64,000 nucleotides of DNA, from contig NZ_JAEHGC010000009.1 in assembly GCF_016107705.1 (NCBI RefSeq), positions 1 through 64,000 of the forward strand. The letters are read 5' to 3'. Position numbers and translations under genes: made by a program. The notes under the pieces were generated by a model that worked only from the letters and a program-made list of their open reading frames with translations, was not told the origin of the DNA and made no database searches. This stretch comes from Neobacillus cucumis (GTDB taxonomy: Bacteria; Bacillota; Bacilli; Bacillales_B; DSM-18226). How positions within the stretch are numbered: position 1 is the first letter of the stretch; each line of letters begins with the position of its first letter. This document shows, piece after piece, positions 18,264-27,897 of this stretch.

Positions 18264-19005
18264 TTTTTAAGAAGGGCTTATCCTAACAATTTTGTTTGCG
18301 ATAAAGCTCCTCTTTTTTTATTTCCACGATGGTATGTCAGCTGTTGAACAGAAAAAAATCATTCAAGATTTCATGAATAATGGGATACGATACAAATCTT
18401 GAACTTTATTACTTTAATTGAGAAAAAATATATTGAATATGTAAGCGTTTGTAAATTTATATAAAAATAGGTTAGATGGCAAGCGTGGCCATCATTGGTA
18501 TCAAGAGTAGGATGGGGCTGATGCTAGGGTAAGAGCTAAAAGGCTCCTTTTATTTTGCCTTTTTTTAAGCTCAGTTATCGACGAAAAATGCACTCTTTAG
18601 AGTGCTTTGACAAAGCTTAAGCTTTATTAACCTATTCAAGTGTTAAAGGAAGGTTTTCTTAATTTCCACTTCCTAGCTCCAATTCTAAACTTCACATTAA
18701 CAGGAATCGCTTTTTTAAGTAAATCATTTTCTCATTTTCGACATTCCATTCTTCTCCATAAAACCTTACTTTATTTTTAAAGGATCACGCCCCTTTACTT
18801 TTTAAATATAAGTTATGACATCTTTAAACCCCTTATTTTAACTCTTGGTTTTCGGTATCAGTACTTATAAGTTATAAAGCTATTTTATTTAGTGAACTTA
18901 AGTAGAGGTCCCTGTAATCTAATTGTTGTTTTTTATTAATAAAAATGTAAACAAGCTTTGATATAGTAAATACGATCAATTCCAAGGATAGCAATTTTCC
19001 CTAGT
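18264..19005. other. Long intergenic region without a gene
   Basis: AT-rich. A weak hairpin with T run at about 18530-18567 (GAGC...GCTCC, then CCTTTTTTT) may end the operon. A short stretch at 18327-18405 reads as coding-like (HDGMSAVEQKKIIQDFMNN) but lacks a start with ribosome site; probably a remnant. Confidence 0.4.
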
Positions 19006-19047
19006 AAAAAGCCGGACTTCCTGTGATATGAGGAAAGCCGGCTTTTT
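19006..19047 (+). terminator. Strong terminator upstream of the LCP gene
   Basis: AAAAAGCCGG (19006-19015) pairs with CCGGCTTTTT (19038-19047), extended by CTTCCT/AGGAA pairing. Both strands end in T/A runs. Confidence 0.8.
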
Positions 19048-19152
19048 AATTCCCTTATCAGGCTAAACAGTACACCGAATAAAACCAATTGAATGGATAT
19101 CTTGGCCGTCTATACGGTGTTAAGTAACTCATACGTGAAAAGGAGATCATCT

Positions 19153-20160
19153 ATGTCCGCAAATAGAGAAGACAGTGTAAATAATAAAAAAAGAAAAAGA
19201 TTTTTGCCCTGGATCCTCTTGCCTATCCTAGTCATTGGATTAAGCAGTGTTGTCTATGCCGCATTCCTTTATAGCAAGGCACAATCGGTTATGAATAGTT
19301 CATATAAACCGATTGAACGGGATTCCAAACGAGTATTTAAAAATGTTCCAGTTGAAAACACTTCGATTCTTTTTATTGGAATCGATAACAGTCAAAAAAG
19401 GAAAGAAGAAAATCCGCGGTCAGACGCTTTGCTGCTCGCCACATTTAATAAAAAAGATAAATCCATTAAACTTCTGAGCATCCCACGTGATTCCTATGTT
19501 CATATTCCTGAAAAGAATATTTACACGAAAATCACACATGCACATGCATATGGAGGCGTAAGGCTTACCCTCGATACTGTCGAAGGATTGCTCGATATCC
19601 CGATTAATTATTATGTAGAAATGAACTTTAATGCTTTTATGGATGTCATTAACGCCCTTGGCGGAATTAATGTCAATGTTCCTTATACCTTTACGGAACA
19701 GGATTCTCAGGACCACCAGGGAGCGATTACCTTACAAAAAGGAATGCAGCATGTGAACGGAGAACAAGCACTGGCTTTTGCAAGAACAAGACATTATGAC
19801 AGCGATATTTATCGTGGAAAACGACAACAGGAAATTATGAAAGCTATTCTAGCCAAAGCTACTTCCGTAAAATCAGTATCTAACTATTCAAAGATAATCG
19901 AAGCGGTTGGTAAGAATATGACATCAGATTTAACCTTTGATCAAATGTTATCGTATGTTAATTATTTAACAGCAGGTACCGGCTTAAATTACGAATCCCT
20001 GACATTGAAAGGTTCCAACGCAAGCATTAATGGAGTTTATTATTATAAGTTAGATCAAGCATCATTGGACAAAACAAAGTTAATCCTGAAAAATCATCTT
20101 CTTGGAAAAACGACTTCAAGTGGAACACCATCTACAAATGAATCATCTTCCAATAATTAA
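19153..20160 (+). CDS. LCP-family cell-wall ligase (LytR/TagT-U-V type)
   Basis: Membrane-anchored phosphotransferase that joins wall teichoic acid or other anionic polymers to peptidoglycan on the outer face. A cytoplasmic basic start (NNKKRKRF), one membrane span (about residues 20-40) and the LCP catalytic domain follow. The domain shows NPRSDALLLATFN, SIPRDSYV, the GGVRLTLDTVEGLL segment, ALGGINVNV and LAFARTRHYDSDIYRGKRQQ; the Arg/Asp residues that bind the polyprenyl pyrophosphate are present. AAAGGAG lies 7 nt before ATG 19153, giving 335 aa; the in-frame ATG at 19093 has no such site. Single gene between terminators. The serine/asparagine-rich tail is normal. Confidence 0.9.
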   Translation: MSANREDSVNNKKRKRFLPWILLPILVIGLSSVVYAAFLYSKAQSVMNSSYKPIERDSKRVFKNVPVENTSILFIGIDNSQKRKEENPRSDALLLATFNKKDKSIKLLSIPRDSYVHIPEKNIYTKITHAHAYGGVRLTLDTVEGLLDIPINYYVEMNFNAFMDVINALGGINVNVPYTFTEQDSQDHQGAITLQKGMQHVNGEQALAFARTRHYDSDIYRGKRQQEIMKAILAKATSVKSVSNYSKIIEAVGKNMTSDLTFDQMLSYVNYLTAGTGLNYESLTLKGSNASINGVYYYKLDQASLDKTKLILKNHLLGKTTSSGTPSTNESSSNN

Positions 20161-20169
20161 AAGAAAGAA

Positions 20170-20199
20170 CCCGGCTGTGAGAATCAGCCGGGATTTTTT
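20170..20199 (+). terminator. Terminator of the LCP gene
   Basis: CCCGGCTG (20170-20177) pairs with CAGCCGGG (20185-20192), followed by ATTTTTT. Ten bases after the stop codon. Confidence 0.9.
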
Positions 20200-20350
20200 G
20201 AAATTAAAAAGGGCACTACATTGCACTCAGGGCATAAATCAACAATACGACATTTGCTTAAGTCTGATTTATAGCCTTTAGGATACATATCCGTAATTCC
20301 TTACTTTTTAATATAGGTTAGTTCATGCATCATTGATAACTCACGTCCAA

Positions 20351-20470
20351 AGATATATAACTTCCTTCGCGTATATTGTAGACTAACTTTCATAGAGGAA
20401 ACGAGAAAGAAAGAAAAAAACGATATTTTTACTTTGTACAAAATTTACAACTTTTAGATACAGACATATT
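20351..20470. repeat. Dispersed intergenic repeat, copy A
   Basis: Shares GATATATAACTT, TAGACTAACTTT, a purine/A-rich middle and GTACAAAATTTACAACTTTT with copies at 29341-29455 and (3' half only) 31519-31580. Non-coding. See findings. Confidence 0.5.
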
Positions 20471-20561
20471 TACTAAAGCTCACAAGAATTTTAATAAAAG
20501 ATATATGTTAATCACATTCTTTTAAATGTTCTCTAACTAATACGTTGCTATCATTGCTTGT

Positions 20562-20733
20562 TAATTTATAAGGGATCATGGAGATCTGAATTTCTACATG
20601 CAACTGCTTGAACAGAAAAAAGCGGTGATTTCCAATGAAATTTCCAAACATCATTCGACAATTCAAAAAATAAAATTGATCAGAAAATAGAAATTCTTCA
20701 TCAAAATAAAATATTTTTCAGAAAATATTGAAT
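20562..20733 (+). pseudogene. C-terminal remnant of a MerR-like regulator
   Basis: A frame without its own start reads RDHGDLNFYMQLLEQKKAV then a helical ISNEISKHHSTIQKI, shifts by one base near 20672, and continues DQKIEILHQNKIFFRKY to a stop. Such C-terminal dimerisation helices (leader-QLLEQKKxxIxxEI) are typical of MerR-family regulators. The DNA-binding half is absent. The family call is based on pattern only. Confidence 0.4.
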
Positions 20734-20799
20734 TGAGCATCAATTAAAAGTATAATGAAAATACAGTCGACAATCGGCTTTTTAAAGGGGAGATGTAAG

Positions 20800-21450
20800 T
20801 TGAAATCCAATAAACTCATTCATAATGCCTTATCAAATACAATTGCGGAACATATCGCAGAGCAAATTGTTTCTGGTGTATTGAAGCCAGGGGAAAAATT
20901 AATTGAACTCAATTATGCGCAGGAATATGGAACGAGCAGAGCGCCTGTTCGTGAGGCAATATATCTCTTAGATATAGAAGGGCTTGTAGAAAGGATCCCT
21001 AGAAAGGGAGCGGTTGTAAAAGAATACACCAAAAACGAGATAAACGATTTGCTTGAGATTCGAATCATTCTCGAGAACATGGCATTAGAACGAATTAAAC
21101 GAAATGGAACAGATCAGAGTCTGATAAATGAAATGGCAGACCTTCTTGAAAAAATGAAGTTAGCTGATGACATTCAATCTTATACGCAATTAAACCATTC
21201 ATTTCATACGTGTCTAGTTATGATGAGTAAAAGTGAAACAATAAAAAATATGTATTCAAAACTTGGTTGGCCGTTATTAAGAATTCAAAGCTTGTCATTT
21301 GCTAACGAAGGAAATATCGAAAAGTCCATTATTGAACATGAAATCATCCTTAGACTTTTAAACGAGCAAAACATGGATAAGTTATCGAATGTTTTAAAAA
21401 AGCATAATGAAGATGTTATTTTCAGCATTCAAAGAAAATTAAATTTATAA
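20800..21450 (+). CDS. GntR-family regulator, FCD (FadR) subfamily
   Basis: Metabolite-responsive transcription factor. The N-terminal winged HTH is clear (IAEHIAEQIVSGVLKPGEKL, YGTSRAPVREAIYLLDIEGLVERIPRKGAVV), followed by an all-helical FCD ligand domain with EIRIILENMALE, the metal-binding HSFH and EHEIILRLL. AAAGGGGAG lies 7 nt before TTG 20800, giving 216 aa; the upstream ATG at 20755 has no site. It heads the block of mdcH/mdcG remnants, DUF3311/SSS transporter and two peptidases, and FCD regulators typically control the adjacent organic-acid catabolism and transport genes, so it is probably their repressor. Confidence 0.88.
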   Translation: MKSNKLIHNALSNTIAEHIAEQIVSGVLKPGEKLIELNYAQEYGTSRAPVREAIYLLDIEGLVERIPRKGAVVKEYTKNEINDLLEIRIILENMALERIKRNGTDQSLINEMADLLEKMKLADDIQSYTQLNHSFHTCLVMMSKSETIKNMYSKLGWPLLRIQSLSFANEGNIEKSIIEHEIILRLLNEQNMDKLSNVLKKHNEDVIFSIQRKLNL

Positions 21451-21488
21451 AGGTATTAATAATGATTGAAATAGAGGAGGTGATTTAG

Positions 21489-22551
21489 TTGAAAACGGCA
21501 TTTTTATTTCCGGGACAGGGATCACACAAAACAAATTTGTTAAACGATTGCCTGACAGTCCTCATGTAGAACAAGTATTGACAATTGCCAGCAAGGTACT
21601 TGGTGAAAGCGCAAACTTTTATCACACGGCAGATCAACTTCAGTCACAGCTGTGCAAATTTCACTTTTTATCGCTGGAGTGGCTTCCTTTAAGGCCTTTG
21701 AAGGAGAAGGTGTAAAACCTGATTTTGTTGCAGGGCATTCTGTTGGTGCTTTCAGTGCTGCAACTGCTGCAGGAGTTATCCGTTTTGAAGATGCTTTGAA
21801 AATCGTTAAGCTCCGTGGTGAGTTAATGGAAAATGCATTTGAGCAGGACTATGGCATGGGAGTTGTACTTGGAATGGAGGAAAAAGAATTACAATCCATT
21901 ATTGATTGCCATTCAAATCATAATTCCCCAGTCTATATGTCTAACCGAAATGCACCTGACCAATTTATCATCTCCGGTTCTATAGCTGGAATACAAAAAA
22001 TACTTGAATTATCAAAAGAGAATGGTGCCCGCTGTGCTACTTTATTAAAAGTCTCTACACCTTCTCACTGTCCACTTCTGCATGATATTTCATCTACGTT
22101 ACAAGATGCACTTCATGATATCCCTTTGTACCGGCCAAATATTCCTTATACAGGTAATCTTACTGGACGTATTTTGTATAATACAGTCGACATTCGACAA
22201 GACCTTGCTGAAAGTGTTTCTTCACCAGTTCGATGGCATGATGCAACTTCCGCACGGAGAAGTTTAGAAGAATTGGAGACGGCAACCAAAAAAGTACCGG
22301 CAATGGCCTATGATATTTTTTCCTTTCAGAAGCTGGGTGCCCTTTTTTCTTTAGCCCAAGGAATTGATGCGGATACTCCGGGAGGAACGGATCGAGACAT
22401 TGTTTTGAAGGAAATAGAACGCGCAGTGATGGATACACGGTTAAGCGGATTGAATGATTTAAGTGTCCGCTTGTCTTCCACATATTCGAGAAACGGAGGG
22501 CGGAATGCATCCATCTTAGTGAGAAAGGAGATCAGTGAACAATGGGGGTAA
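21489..22551 (+). pseudogene. mdcH: Malonate decarboxylase epsilon subunit (malonyltransferase), frameshifted
   Basis: MdcH loads malonyl onto the acyl-carrier protein of malonate decarboxylase. GAGGAGGTGAT precedes TTG 21489, which opens KTAFLFPGQGSHKTN, the acyltransferase start. The frame then breaks twice: near 21545 (continuing LPDSPHVEQVLTIASKVLG) and near 21647 (continuing TAVQISLFIAGVASF), each consistent with loss of one base. The rest to 22551 is intact, including the catalytic serine in VAGHSVGAFSAA and the HCPLL histidine region. The decarboxylase core genes (mdcA-E) are absent nearby, so even a repaired gene would lack its partners. Confidence 0.85.
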
Positions 22552-23171
22552 ACCCGCATGACTTATTAAAAATAGGGAGTGTGAAAGATTTGATGTGTTA
22601 TTCGCCCATACCCGACTGGGTAACTGCTTCTATATCAAAGGCTCCCTTTGTTGTGGTACGCCGGGCAAGAGCTCCGGAAGGATTCATTTCTGTCGGGATT
22701 AGGGGAAGCCGGAGAAGTGAAAGATTTGCAGCTTTTTTGCCCACTGAGAAAATGATAGAGCAGATTACTCCGGAACAGTTGGTAAATGAAAGGAGATGGA
22801 TAGGAAACCCGAAAGAGATTTTTTGTTGGTTATGAATTGTGAGTCAAATATTGGAGAATTACCCGTTTACATGGGGACTGGCTGGAAGCACGGGATTTGA
22901 ATTGGTGAGTGGCATCGAAACGACAACATCCAACAGTGATATTGATATAATCATGCGCAAATCGTCCCGTCTAACTGTCTCCATCGCCAAAAGGCTAAAA
23001 AAAGAGCTAGAAACCATTCCTGTCAGAGTAGACGTTCAGGTTGAATCAAATGAGGGAGCATTCTCACTAAGTGAATTTGTCATGTCGGTGGGAAAGGATC
23101 TGTTGCTTCGGACGCAGGATGGGCCAATATTAATTAGAAAATGTTTATTGCAGAGTGAACTAGAATCATAG
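22542..23171 (+). pseudogene. mdcG: Malonate decarboxylase holo-ACP synthase, in-frame TGA
   Basis: MdcG attaches the triphosphoribosyl-dephospho-CoA prosthetic group to the decarboxylase ACP. ATG 22542 overlaps the mdcH stop by 10 bp. The first 97 codons match the family (PHDLLKI, PDWVTASISKAPFVVVRRA, ISVGIRGSRRSERFAAFLP), then TGA at 22833-22835 interrupts. The same frame continues SQILENYPFTWGLAGSTGF and SDIDIIMR, the nucleotidyltransferase-like GS...DxD catalytic part. With the stop, the catalytic half is lost unless it is made separately from the GTG/ATT region after it. Confidence 0.82.
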
Positions 23172-23217
23172 GGATTTGCAGAACACTATTTCGAAAAATA
23201 TTCAAGGGGTGTTGTGA

Positions 23218-23421
23218 TTGAAGCTAATTCATGTATTAAGTACGATTCCTACGATTGGTATGCTTTTCTTTCTTCCTCTAGTAAACCGAGTGGAACCATT
23301 TGTACTTGGAATGCCGTTTATTGTCTTTTGGATTTTTCTTTGGGTAGTCTTAACCTCCGGTATTATGGCGATTGTTTTTAAATTAGATCCTGCCAATCAA
23401 GAAGGCGGTGATGTCGAGTGA
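23218..23421 (+). CDS. DUF3311 small membrane protein
   Basis: A 67-aa protein with two membrane spans (about 5-25 and 33-54), of the DUF3311 family that nearly always precedes an SSS-type transporter gene. AAGGGGTG precedes TTG 23218. Its end overlaps the transporter start (GTGA, 4 bp), so the two are translationally coupled. Probably an accessory subunit of the transporter, analogous to small subunits of other sodium symporters; this role is inferred from gene pairing. Confidence 0.8.
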   Translation: MKLIHVLSTIPTIGMLFFLPLVNRVEPFVLGMPFIVFWIFLWVVLTSGIMAIVFKLDPANQEGGDVE

Positions 23422-24896
23422 ACGCATCCTTAGTTGTAATCTTTGTTTTTCTAATGCTCGTCATTTTTATAGGTATACGTGCTCGGCAGGGGAAGGATAT
23501 GAACCTTGAACAATGGACGGTTGGTGGAAGGGGATTTGGAACCTTACTGGTTTTCCTTTTAATGGCGGGAGAATCTTTTACCACCTTTACTTTTCTAGGT
23601 GCAAGTTCATGGGCGTATGGGAAAGGCGGACCTGCCCTTTATATTATAGCCTATTTGTCACTGGGGTATTGTGCGATGTATTGGATGTTTCCTAACGTTT
23701 GGAAGTATGCAAAGAAACACAAGCTTGTATCTCAATCTGATTTTTTTGCCAAAAAGTATAATAGTCCATATTTAGGCGTTCTTGCCGCCATAATTGGAGT
23801 CGTCTCCATCATTCCATATATCGTTCTTCAACTAAAAGGACTGGGCATTATTGTATCTGAAGCATCTTATGGGGTCATTTCGCCAACGGTTGCGATTTGG
23901 ATTGGTGCCATATCGGTTACGGTGTATGTGATGATTTCCGGTATTCACGGATCGGCATGGACAGCTGTCATTAAGGATATATTGATATTTAGCGTAGTCG
24001 TGTTCATGGGATTGTATATCCCAATTCACTATCATGGCGGAATCGGGCCAATGTTTAGAGATATCCAGGCATCAAATCCAAACTTTCTAACGCTTCCCGA
24101 TACCGGGCTTAGCATTTCCTGGTTTATTTCGACGGTTATTTTAACAGGTATTGGCGGATTTATGTGGCCTCATTTATTTGCTGCATCCTATTCAGCGTCA
24201 AGTACAAAGGCCATCCGCAAAAATGCTGTTATCACCCCGCTCTATACACTTATGCTGTTGTTTATCTTTTTCGTCGGCTTCGCAGCCATTAAAGTAGTGC
24301 CTGGATTACAAGGGCCAGAGACAGACCTTGCCTTACTGCGAGTTTCATTAAAAACGTTCGATCCTTGGTTTGTTGGGGTTATTGGTGCAGCAGGATTGTT
24401 GACAGCATTAGTTCCGGGTTCCATGCTGTTAATGACCGCCTCGGTTTCCCTATCAAAAAATGTCTATAAAGTATTTGCTCCAAAAACAACGGAGAAACAA
24501 ATTTCAAAAATTGCAAAATTGTTAGTTCCTGTAATTACCCTCATCTCTGTTTACTTCACATTTAATGGAGGAAATTCAATTGTTACGCTTCTACTCATGG
24601 CCTATAGCTTCATCACACAATTGCTTCCACCAGTATTATTTGGATTGCTGAAAAATAACTTTGTTACAAAACAAGGTGCCGCAATTGGAATGCTTGCTGG
24701 AGTTCTCACCGTAGCATATATGACCATCACCAATGCCACAATCGCAACCTTAATGCCATCTTTACCAAATGTAATAAAAGATTTGAATAGTGGATTTATC
24801 GCTTTAGGTATCAATATCATCGTTATGCTGGTTGTTAGTGTATTCACGAGACAAGCTGCGATGGCATCCGAAGTGGAAGGCTCTCAAACTGTATGA
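23418..24896 (+). CDS. Sodium:solute symporter (SSS family)
   Basis: Inner-membrane Na+-coupled transporter of 492 aa with about 13 hydrophobic spans. The family start is visible (EQWTVGGRGFGTLLVFLLMAGE), as are the GGGxSGIHG-like segment YVMISGIHGSAWTAVIKD and the late LVPGSMLLMTASVSLSKNVY signature. It resembles monocarboxylate/pantothenate-type members; substrate cannot be read from sequence. Coupled to the DUF3311 gene and followed 35 bp later by an M20 hydrolase, it likely imports the compound the two downstream peptidases process (an acyl-amino acid or peptide). Confidence 0.9.
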   Translation: MNASLVVIFVFLMLVIFIGIRARQGKDMNLEQWTVGGRGFGTLLVFLLMAGESFTTFTFLGASSWAYGKGGPALYIIAYLSLGYCAMYWMFPNVWKYAKKHKLVSQSDFFAKKYNSPYLGVLAAIIGVVSIIPYIVLQLKGLGIIVSEASYGVISPTVAIWIGAISVTVYVMISGIHGSAWTAVIKDILIFSVVVFMGLYIPIHYHGGIGPMFRDIQASNPNFLTLPDTGLSISWFISTVILTGIGGFMWPHLFAASYSASSTKAIRKNAVITPLYTLMLLFIFFVGFAAIKVVPGLQGPETDLALLRVSLKTFDPWFVGVIGAAGLLTALVPGSMLLMTASVSLSKNVYKVFAPKTTEKQISKIAKLLVPVITLISVYFTFNGGNSIVTLLLMAYSFITQLLPPVLFGLLKNNFVTKQGAAIGMLAGVLTVAYMTITNATIATLMPSLPNVIKDLNSGFIALGINIIVMLVVSVFTRQAAMASEVEGSQTV

Positions 24897-24930
24897 CGGA
24901 TGAAAATACTCATAGAAAGGGTTTTAATCA

Positions 24931-26154
24931 ATGATAGAGCAATTATTTGCCAGGTTAGAAGAATTGTACCCAAATTTGATTGAGTTTCGTAGAGATCTTC
25001 ATATGTACCCGGAACTCTCTTTTAAAGAAGAAGAAACACCGTTTAAGATTGCGAATTATTTAAAAAACTTGGGGTTGGAAGTAAGAACAGGTGTTGGAGG
25101 CAGAGGCGTTATTGCAACTTTGCAAGGTGGTAAACCAGGAAAAACAATTGCATTCCGTGCCGATTTCGATGCTTTACCAATTCAGGATGAAAAAGAAGTA
25201 GATTACAAGTCTCGTATTTCAGGCGTAATGCACGCTTGCGGTCATGATATTCATACTGCCGCATTACTTGGAGTTGCAAAAGTGTTAAATGAAGTGAAAG
25301 AACATTTGGAAGGAACCGTTGTGTTTATTCATCAATTCGCTGAAGAAGTCATTCCAGGAGGGGCCAAACCAATGATTGAGGATGGCTGTCTAAATGGAGT
25401 AGATGTCATTTTTGGCGCACATGTCGCATCCCATCTCCCTTATGGAACGATTGGAGTAAATGAAGGATTTTTAATGGCTGCAGGTGACCGGTTTGAAATC
25501 GAAATTTATGGCGTTGGCGGGCATGGGGCAACACCGGAATTAACGGTTGACCCTTTAGTAGTTGGCAGCCAGCTTGTCTTAGCTCTACAACAAATCGTGA
25601 GCAGACGTGTTGATCCACTAAAGCCAGCTGTTGTTACCGTCGGTTCATTTAATAGTGGGGATGCTTACAATGTAATTCCCAACACTGCCAAGATTAAAGG
25701 GACTGTTCGAACATTCGATGAAGATGTTCGAGATTTAATCGAAAAATCAATCGGCCAATTGGCAAAATCAACCTGTGAAGGTGCTGGGGCACAAGCAAAA
25801 TATTCTTATGAGAGAGGCTATCCAGCTGTATGGAATCACCCAAATGAAACTAAATTTGTAGAAGAGATTGCAAAGAAACAAGTGGGTGCTCAAAATGTTA
25901 TCAAAATATCACCTCAAATGGGTATGGAGGATTTCGCATACTATCTTCAAAAAGTCCCGGGAACATTTTTCTGGGTTGGAGGAAGGAACTCTGATATAAA
26001 TGCCGAATATCCACATCATCATCCAAAATTTGATGTCGATGAAAGGTCTATGTTGAACATTGGAAAAATGTTTATATCGATTTTTTTATGTAACAATAAA
26101 ATGATTTCGAAACAATCAGGGTTACATACGGAACTAACAAAAGGGGGAATTTAA
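24931..26154 (+). CDS. M20 family amidohydrolase
   Basis: Cytoplasmic metal-dependent amidohydrolase (N-acyl-amino acid/hippurate hydrolase type), 407 aa. Metal-binding and catalytic motifs: FRADFDALPI (about 77-86), MHACGHDIHTA (about 98-108), the EE pair in FAEEVIPGGAKPM, and HxxHHHPKFDVDE near the C-terminus. The dimerisation domain (GGHGATPE) lies between. It is followed with zero spacing by the M42 peptidase. Removal of an N-acyl group from an imported amino acid or peptide, with release of the amino acid, is the likely step. Confidence 0.9.
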   Translation: MIEQLFARLEELYPNLIEFRRDLHMYPELSFKEEETPFKIANYLKNLGLEVRTGVGGRGVIATLQGGKPGKTIAFRADFDALPIQDEKEVDYKSRISGVMHACGHDIHTAALLGVAKVLNEVKEHLEGTVVFIHQFAEEVIPGGAKPMIEDGCLNGVDVIFGAHVASHLPYGTIGVNEGFLMAAGDRFEIEIYGVGGHGATPELTVDPLVVGSQLVLALQQIVSRRVDPLKPAVVTVGSFNSGDAYNVIPNTAKIKGTVRTFDEDVRDLIEKSIGQLAKSTCEGAGAQAKYSYERGYPAVWNHPNETKFVEEIAKKQVGAQNVIKISPQMGMEDFAYYLQKVPGTFFWVGGRNSDINAEYPHHHPKFDVDERSMLNIGKMFISIFLCNNKMISKQSGLHTELTKGGI

Positions 26155-27306
26155 ATGACTACTACGAATACGGTAGATTTAAAATCAGGAACTTTACTCT
26201 CAGATTCAGCAATGGTAAAAGGAAGAATAAAAGAATGGTTAAGAGATTTAACCGGAATCGTAGGTGTCTCCGGTTCAGAACAGGAAGTAGTTAAATATAT
26301 GAAGGAAAAACTATTGCCATATGCAGATGAAGTAAAGGTCGACAACAATGGAAATATCATTGCTATTAAAAACGGTACTGCCCCTGGACCTAAATTAATG
26401 ATTTCTAGCCACTCCGATGAGGTTGGTTTTTGTGTAAAAAATATCCTTCCTAATGGATTTATCATGTTTGATAAAATCGGTGGGGTTTCCGATCAATTAT
26501 TATTAGGAAGAAAAGTCTGGGTCACAACAAAGAAATTACCTGGGTTAATCGGGATTAAAGCCGGTCATATGCAAACCTCTGAAGAAAGTAAGCGTGTTAA
26601 AACCCCGCGTGAATGCTACATAGATATGGGAGCTTCATCTCGCAAAGAGGTGGAGGACATGGGGGTTAAAATCGGAGATCCAATTGTATTCCAGAGTGAT
26701 TTCATGGAAATGGATAATAAAGATTTAATCGCAACAAAATCGGTAGATAACCGGATTCATTGTGCTATTTTAATTGAATTATTTAAGCAATTGCAGGGTG
26801 TTGATTTTGCCGGAACTTTATACGGTGTTGTAACGGTTCAAGAGGAAGTGGGACTTCGCGGCGCCATGATGGTCGGAAATGCCATACAGCCAGATTATGC
26901 AATTGTTTTAGATACAATCCCTGCCGGTGATACTCCTGATATTGATACGGAAATTTCTCTGCCGGTTTATCTGGGAAAAGGGCCTGCTTGTCCTGTTGCT
27001 GATGGGGTGAGAGGGACGATGGTATTTAATTATATCCATCCTAAAGTTAGGGAGATGATAGAAGAACAAGCTGCCAAGGCCAGTGTATACTTACAAGAGA
27101 TCACGTTAATTGGGGATGGATATACTACGGATGCAGCAAGTTTAGGTTCGGTAAATACCGGGATTCCAGTAGGTGTGCTCTCCACACCACGACGATATTC
27201 TCATTCACCGATTGAATTGGTTCATTTGAATGATGCATTAGGCGTACTAAAAATTGTGACGGGTATTGTCATTGATAATGGGAATAAGGATTTAAGCTTT
27301 ATTTAA
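26155..27306 (+). CDS. M42 family metallopeptidase (glutamyl aminopeptidase/FrvX type)
   Basis: Co-catalytic zinc aminopeptidase of 383 aa, probably a cytoplasmic oligomer (TET-like). Ligands and catalytic residues: ISSHSDEVGF (first metal His and Asp), ATKSVDNR (bridging Asp), VQEEVGLRGA (catalytic and metal Glu), VLDT and YSHSPIELV (final His). The first 25 residues before IKEWLRDLTGIVGVSGSE are an extra N-terminal extension. GGGGG lies just before its ATG, which abuts the M20 stop. Another M42 gene, broken, lies in the hydantoinase island at 58.3 kb. A terminator follows. Confidence 0.9.
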   Translation: MTTTNTVDLKSGTLLSDSAMVKGRIKEWLRDLTGIVGVSGSEQEVVKYMKEKLLPYADEVKVDNNGNIIAIKNGTAPGPKLMISSHSDEVGFCVKNILPNGFIMFDKIGGVSDQLLLGRKVWVTTKKLPGLIGIKAGHMQTSEESKRVKTPRECYIDMGASSRKEVEDMGVKIGDPIVFQSDFMEMDNKDLIATKSVDNRIHCAILIELFKQLQGVDFAGTLYGVVTVQEEVGLRGAMMVGNAIQPDYAIVLDTIPAGDTPDIDTEISLPVYLGKGPACPVADGVRGTMVFNYIHPKVREMIEEQAAKASVYLQEITLIGDGYTTDAASLGSVNTGIPVGVLSTPRRYSHSPIELVHLNDALGVLKIVTGIVIDNGNKDLSFI

Positions 27307-27332
27307 TATAATACGAAGAAGATTTCTCAAAC

Positions 27333-27372
27333 AAAAAATACGATTCCTAAATTTTAAGGAATCGTATTTTTT
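27333..27372 (+). terminator. Terminator of the M20-M42 operon
   Basis: AAAAAATACGATTCCT (27333-27348) and AGGAATCGTATTTTTT (27357-27372) make a perfect 16-bp stem with an 8-nt loop; it ends in T6. Works on both strands. Confidence 0.9.
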
Positions 27373-27897
27373 CGATTTGTCTTATTCAACAATATGGGCC
27401 CGTTTGTTGAATAAGAAATAAGTTAATTAATTTACCATAATCCATAAAGTATCTTCATTTAACTGCGTGTTACCTTCTCTAAGATTCTAATTAAAGTTGT
27501 CCCGTTGTGGACTGTCTAGCATGAGCCACACATTATCTGCGTTTGACAACTTTACGATATCAATTTTAGCGGATACGATTTGACTTGACTGCAAAAAAGA
27601 CAGGGACAGAGGTATGGCAATTTGAACTCGAAGTTTATGGTAATCAAAAATTGGGGATACAAACAAATGTTAGGTTCAACGTGTAAATGAACTGCTTATT
27701 TTAAAAGTGATTATACAGATAAAAGCCGCTCAATAGAGTGGCTTTTTTAATGTAAGAAACGTCTCTCATATAATGAAAATTTATCTTTAATTAATGACGT
27801 AAAAATACCGTATTAATAGGAAGTGTTCTTTAAAGTAACTGCTGTATATTTTTTGATTTTTTCGACTATAAAGTTAATAAAATAAGGAGGGAATTCG
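27373..27897. other. Intergenic region: palindrome, coding remnant and terminator
   Basis: CTTATTCAACAA (27381-27392) and TTGTTGAATAAG (27404-27415) flank a GGGCCCG core; a related element is at 47929. A startless frame at about 27562-27689 (RIRFDLTAKKTGTEVWQFE) looks like an eroded gene end. A terminator-like hairpin with T6 lies at 27721-27748. Confidence 0.45.

Noticed and set aside
7983..22835. TAA/TGA in-frame stops might reflect stop-codon reassignment or programmed readthrough
   Set aside because: Both TAA and TGA are used as normal terminators in intact genes throughout, no suppressor context is visible, and several breaks are frameshifts, so decay explains all cases.
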